64,000 nucleotides of DNA. Source: Thunnus maccoyii. Taxonomy: Eukaryota > Chordata > Actinopteri > Scombriformes > Scombridae. A program made the translations under genes and the position numbers. Shown here piece after piece: positions 63,858 through 64,000 of this stretch (position 1 is its first letter; the number at the start of each line of letters is the position of its first letter). A model generated the notes under the pieces. The model did not search any database. It was not told where the DNA came from and saw only the letters and a list, made by a program, of their open reading frames with translations. The stretch lies in the NCBI RefSeq assembly GCF_910596095.1, contig NC_056535.1, positions 9,217,501 through 9,281,500 of the forward strand, written 5' to 3'.

Positions 63858-64000
63858 CTGAAGAAATAACATGGGACTCAGCCTCTCACTGTTTAACTGC
63901 AGGAGATGATTGACTGACACATATATGAGGAGTTACAAGTGTCAAAAGTGAGAAAGAAAATCAAAAATTCATTTACATCTTGGTCCACAAGGAGTGTACA

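Overview
This window looks like nuclear DNA of a ray-finned (teleost, probably acanthomorph) fish. It holds one complete multi-exon gene with short GT-AG introns and the end of a second. It also has very many (CA)n/(GT)n microsatellites, a decayed Tc1-like transposon and several short inverted-repeat elements of types I associate with fish genomes. No rRNA, tRNA, CRISPR or prokaryotic feature was seen.

Layout. Bases 1 to about 39,000 contain no coding gene I can support. They hold unique-looking non-coding DNA with microsatellites, three long G/GA tracts, a hAT-like remnant (about 1.50-1.85 kb), a 228-bp MITE with CTAG-type inverted ends (20.06-20.28 kb), a perfect 56-bp tandem duplication (27.8 kb), a 62-bp tandem duplication (36.4 kb), and copies of a 'GCTGCAACTAA'-type dispersed repeat. 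From 39.0 to 46.8 kb the DNA is dominated by mobile elements: a dead Tc1-like element (39,035-40,222), an adjacent MITE, a candidate 3.8-kb DNA transposon (42,367-46,167) that appears to carry a spliced minus-strand gene, and a TTAA-flanked MITE (46,451-46,774).

From 47.3 kb to the end the minus strand carries two head-to-tail genes for inter-alpha-trypsin inhibitor heavy chains (ITIH). The first (61,147 down to 47,334) is complete. I could join 21 coding exons without a break in frame, giving a secreted protein of 901 or 915 residues depending on one splice donor: signal peptide, VIT domain, VWA domain with an intact metal-binding site, and the C-terminal ITIH domain with the Asp-Pro-His-Phe processing site. 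The second (62,244 up to 63,857, then off the window) contributes the last four exons of a paralogue; three have exactly the same length as their counterparts and the fourth differs by one codon.

How they work together. Family knowledge says ITIH heavy chains are plasma proteins, largely made in liver, whose C-terminal Asp is esterified to the chondroitin sulfate of bikunin and can be transferred to hyaluronan. The tandem arrangement indicates local duplication. The rest of the window is intergenic and transposon-derived, and no functional link between it and the ITIH genes is visible from sequence alone.
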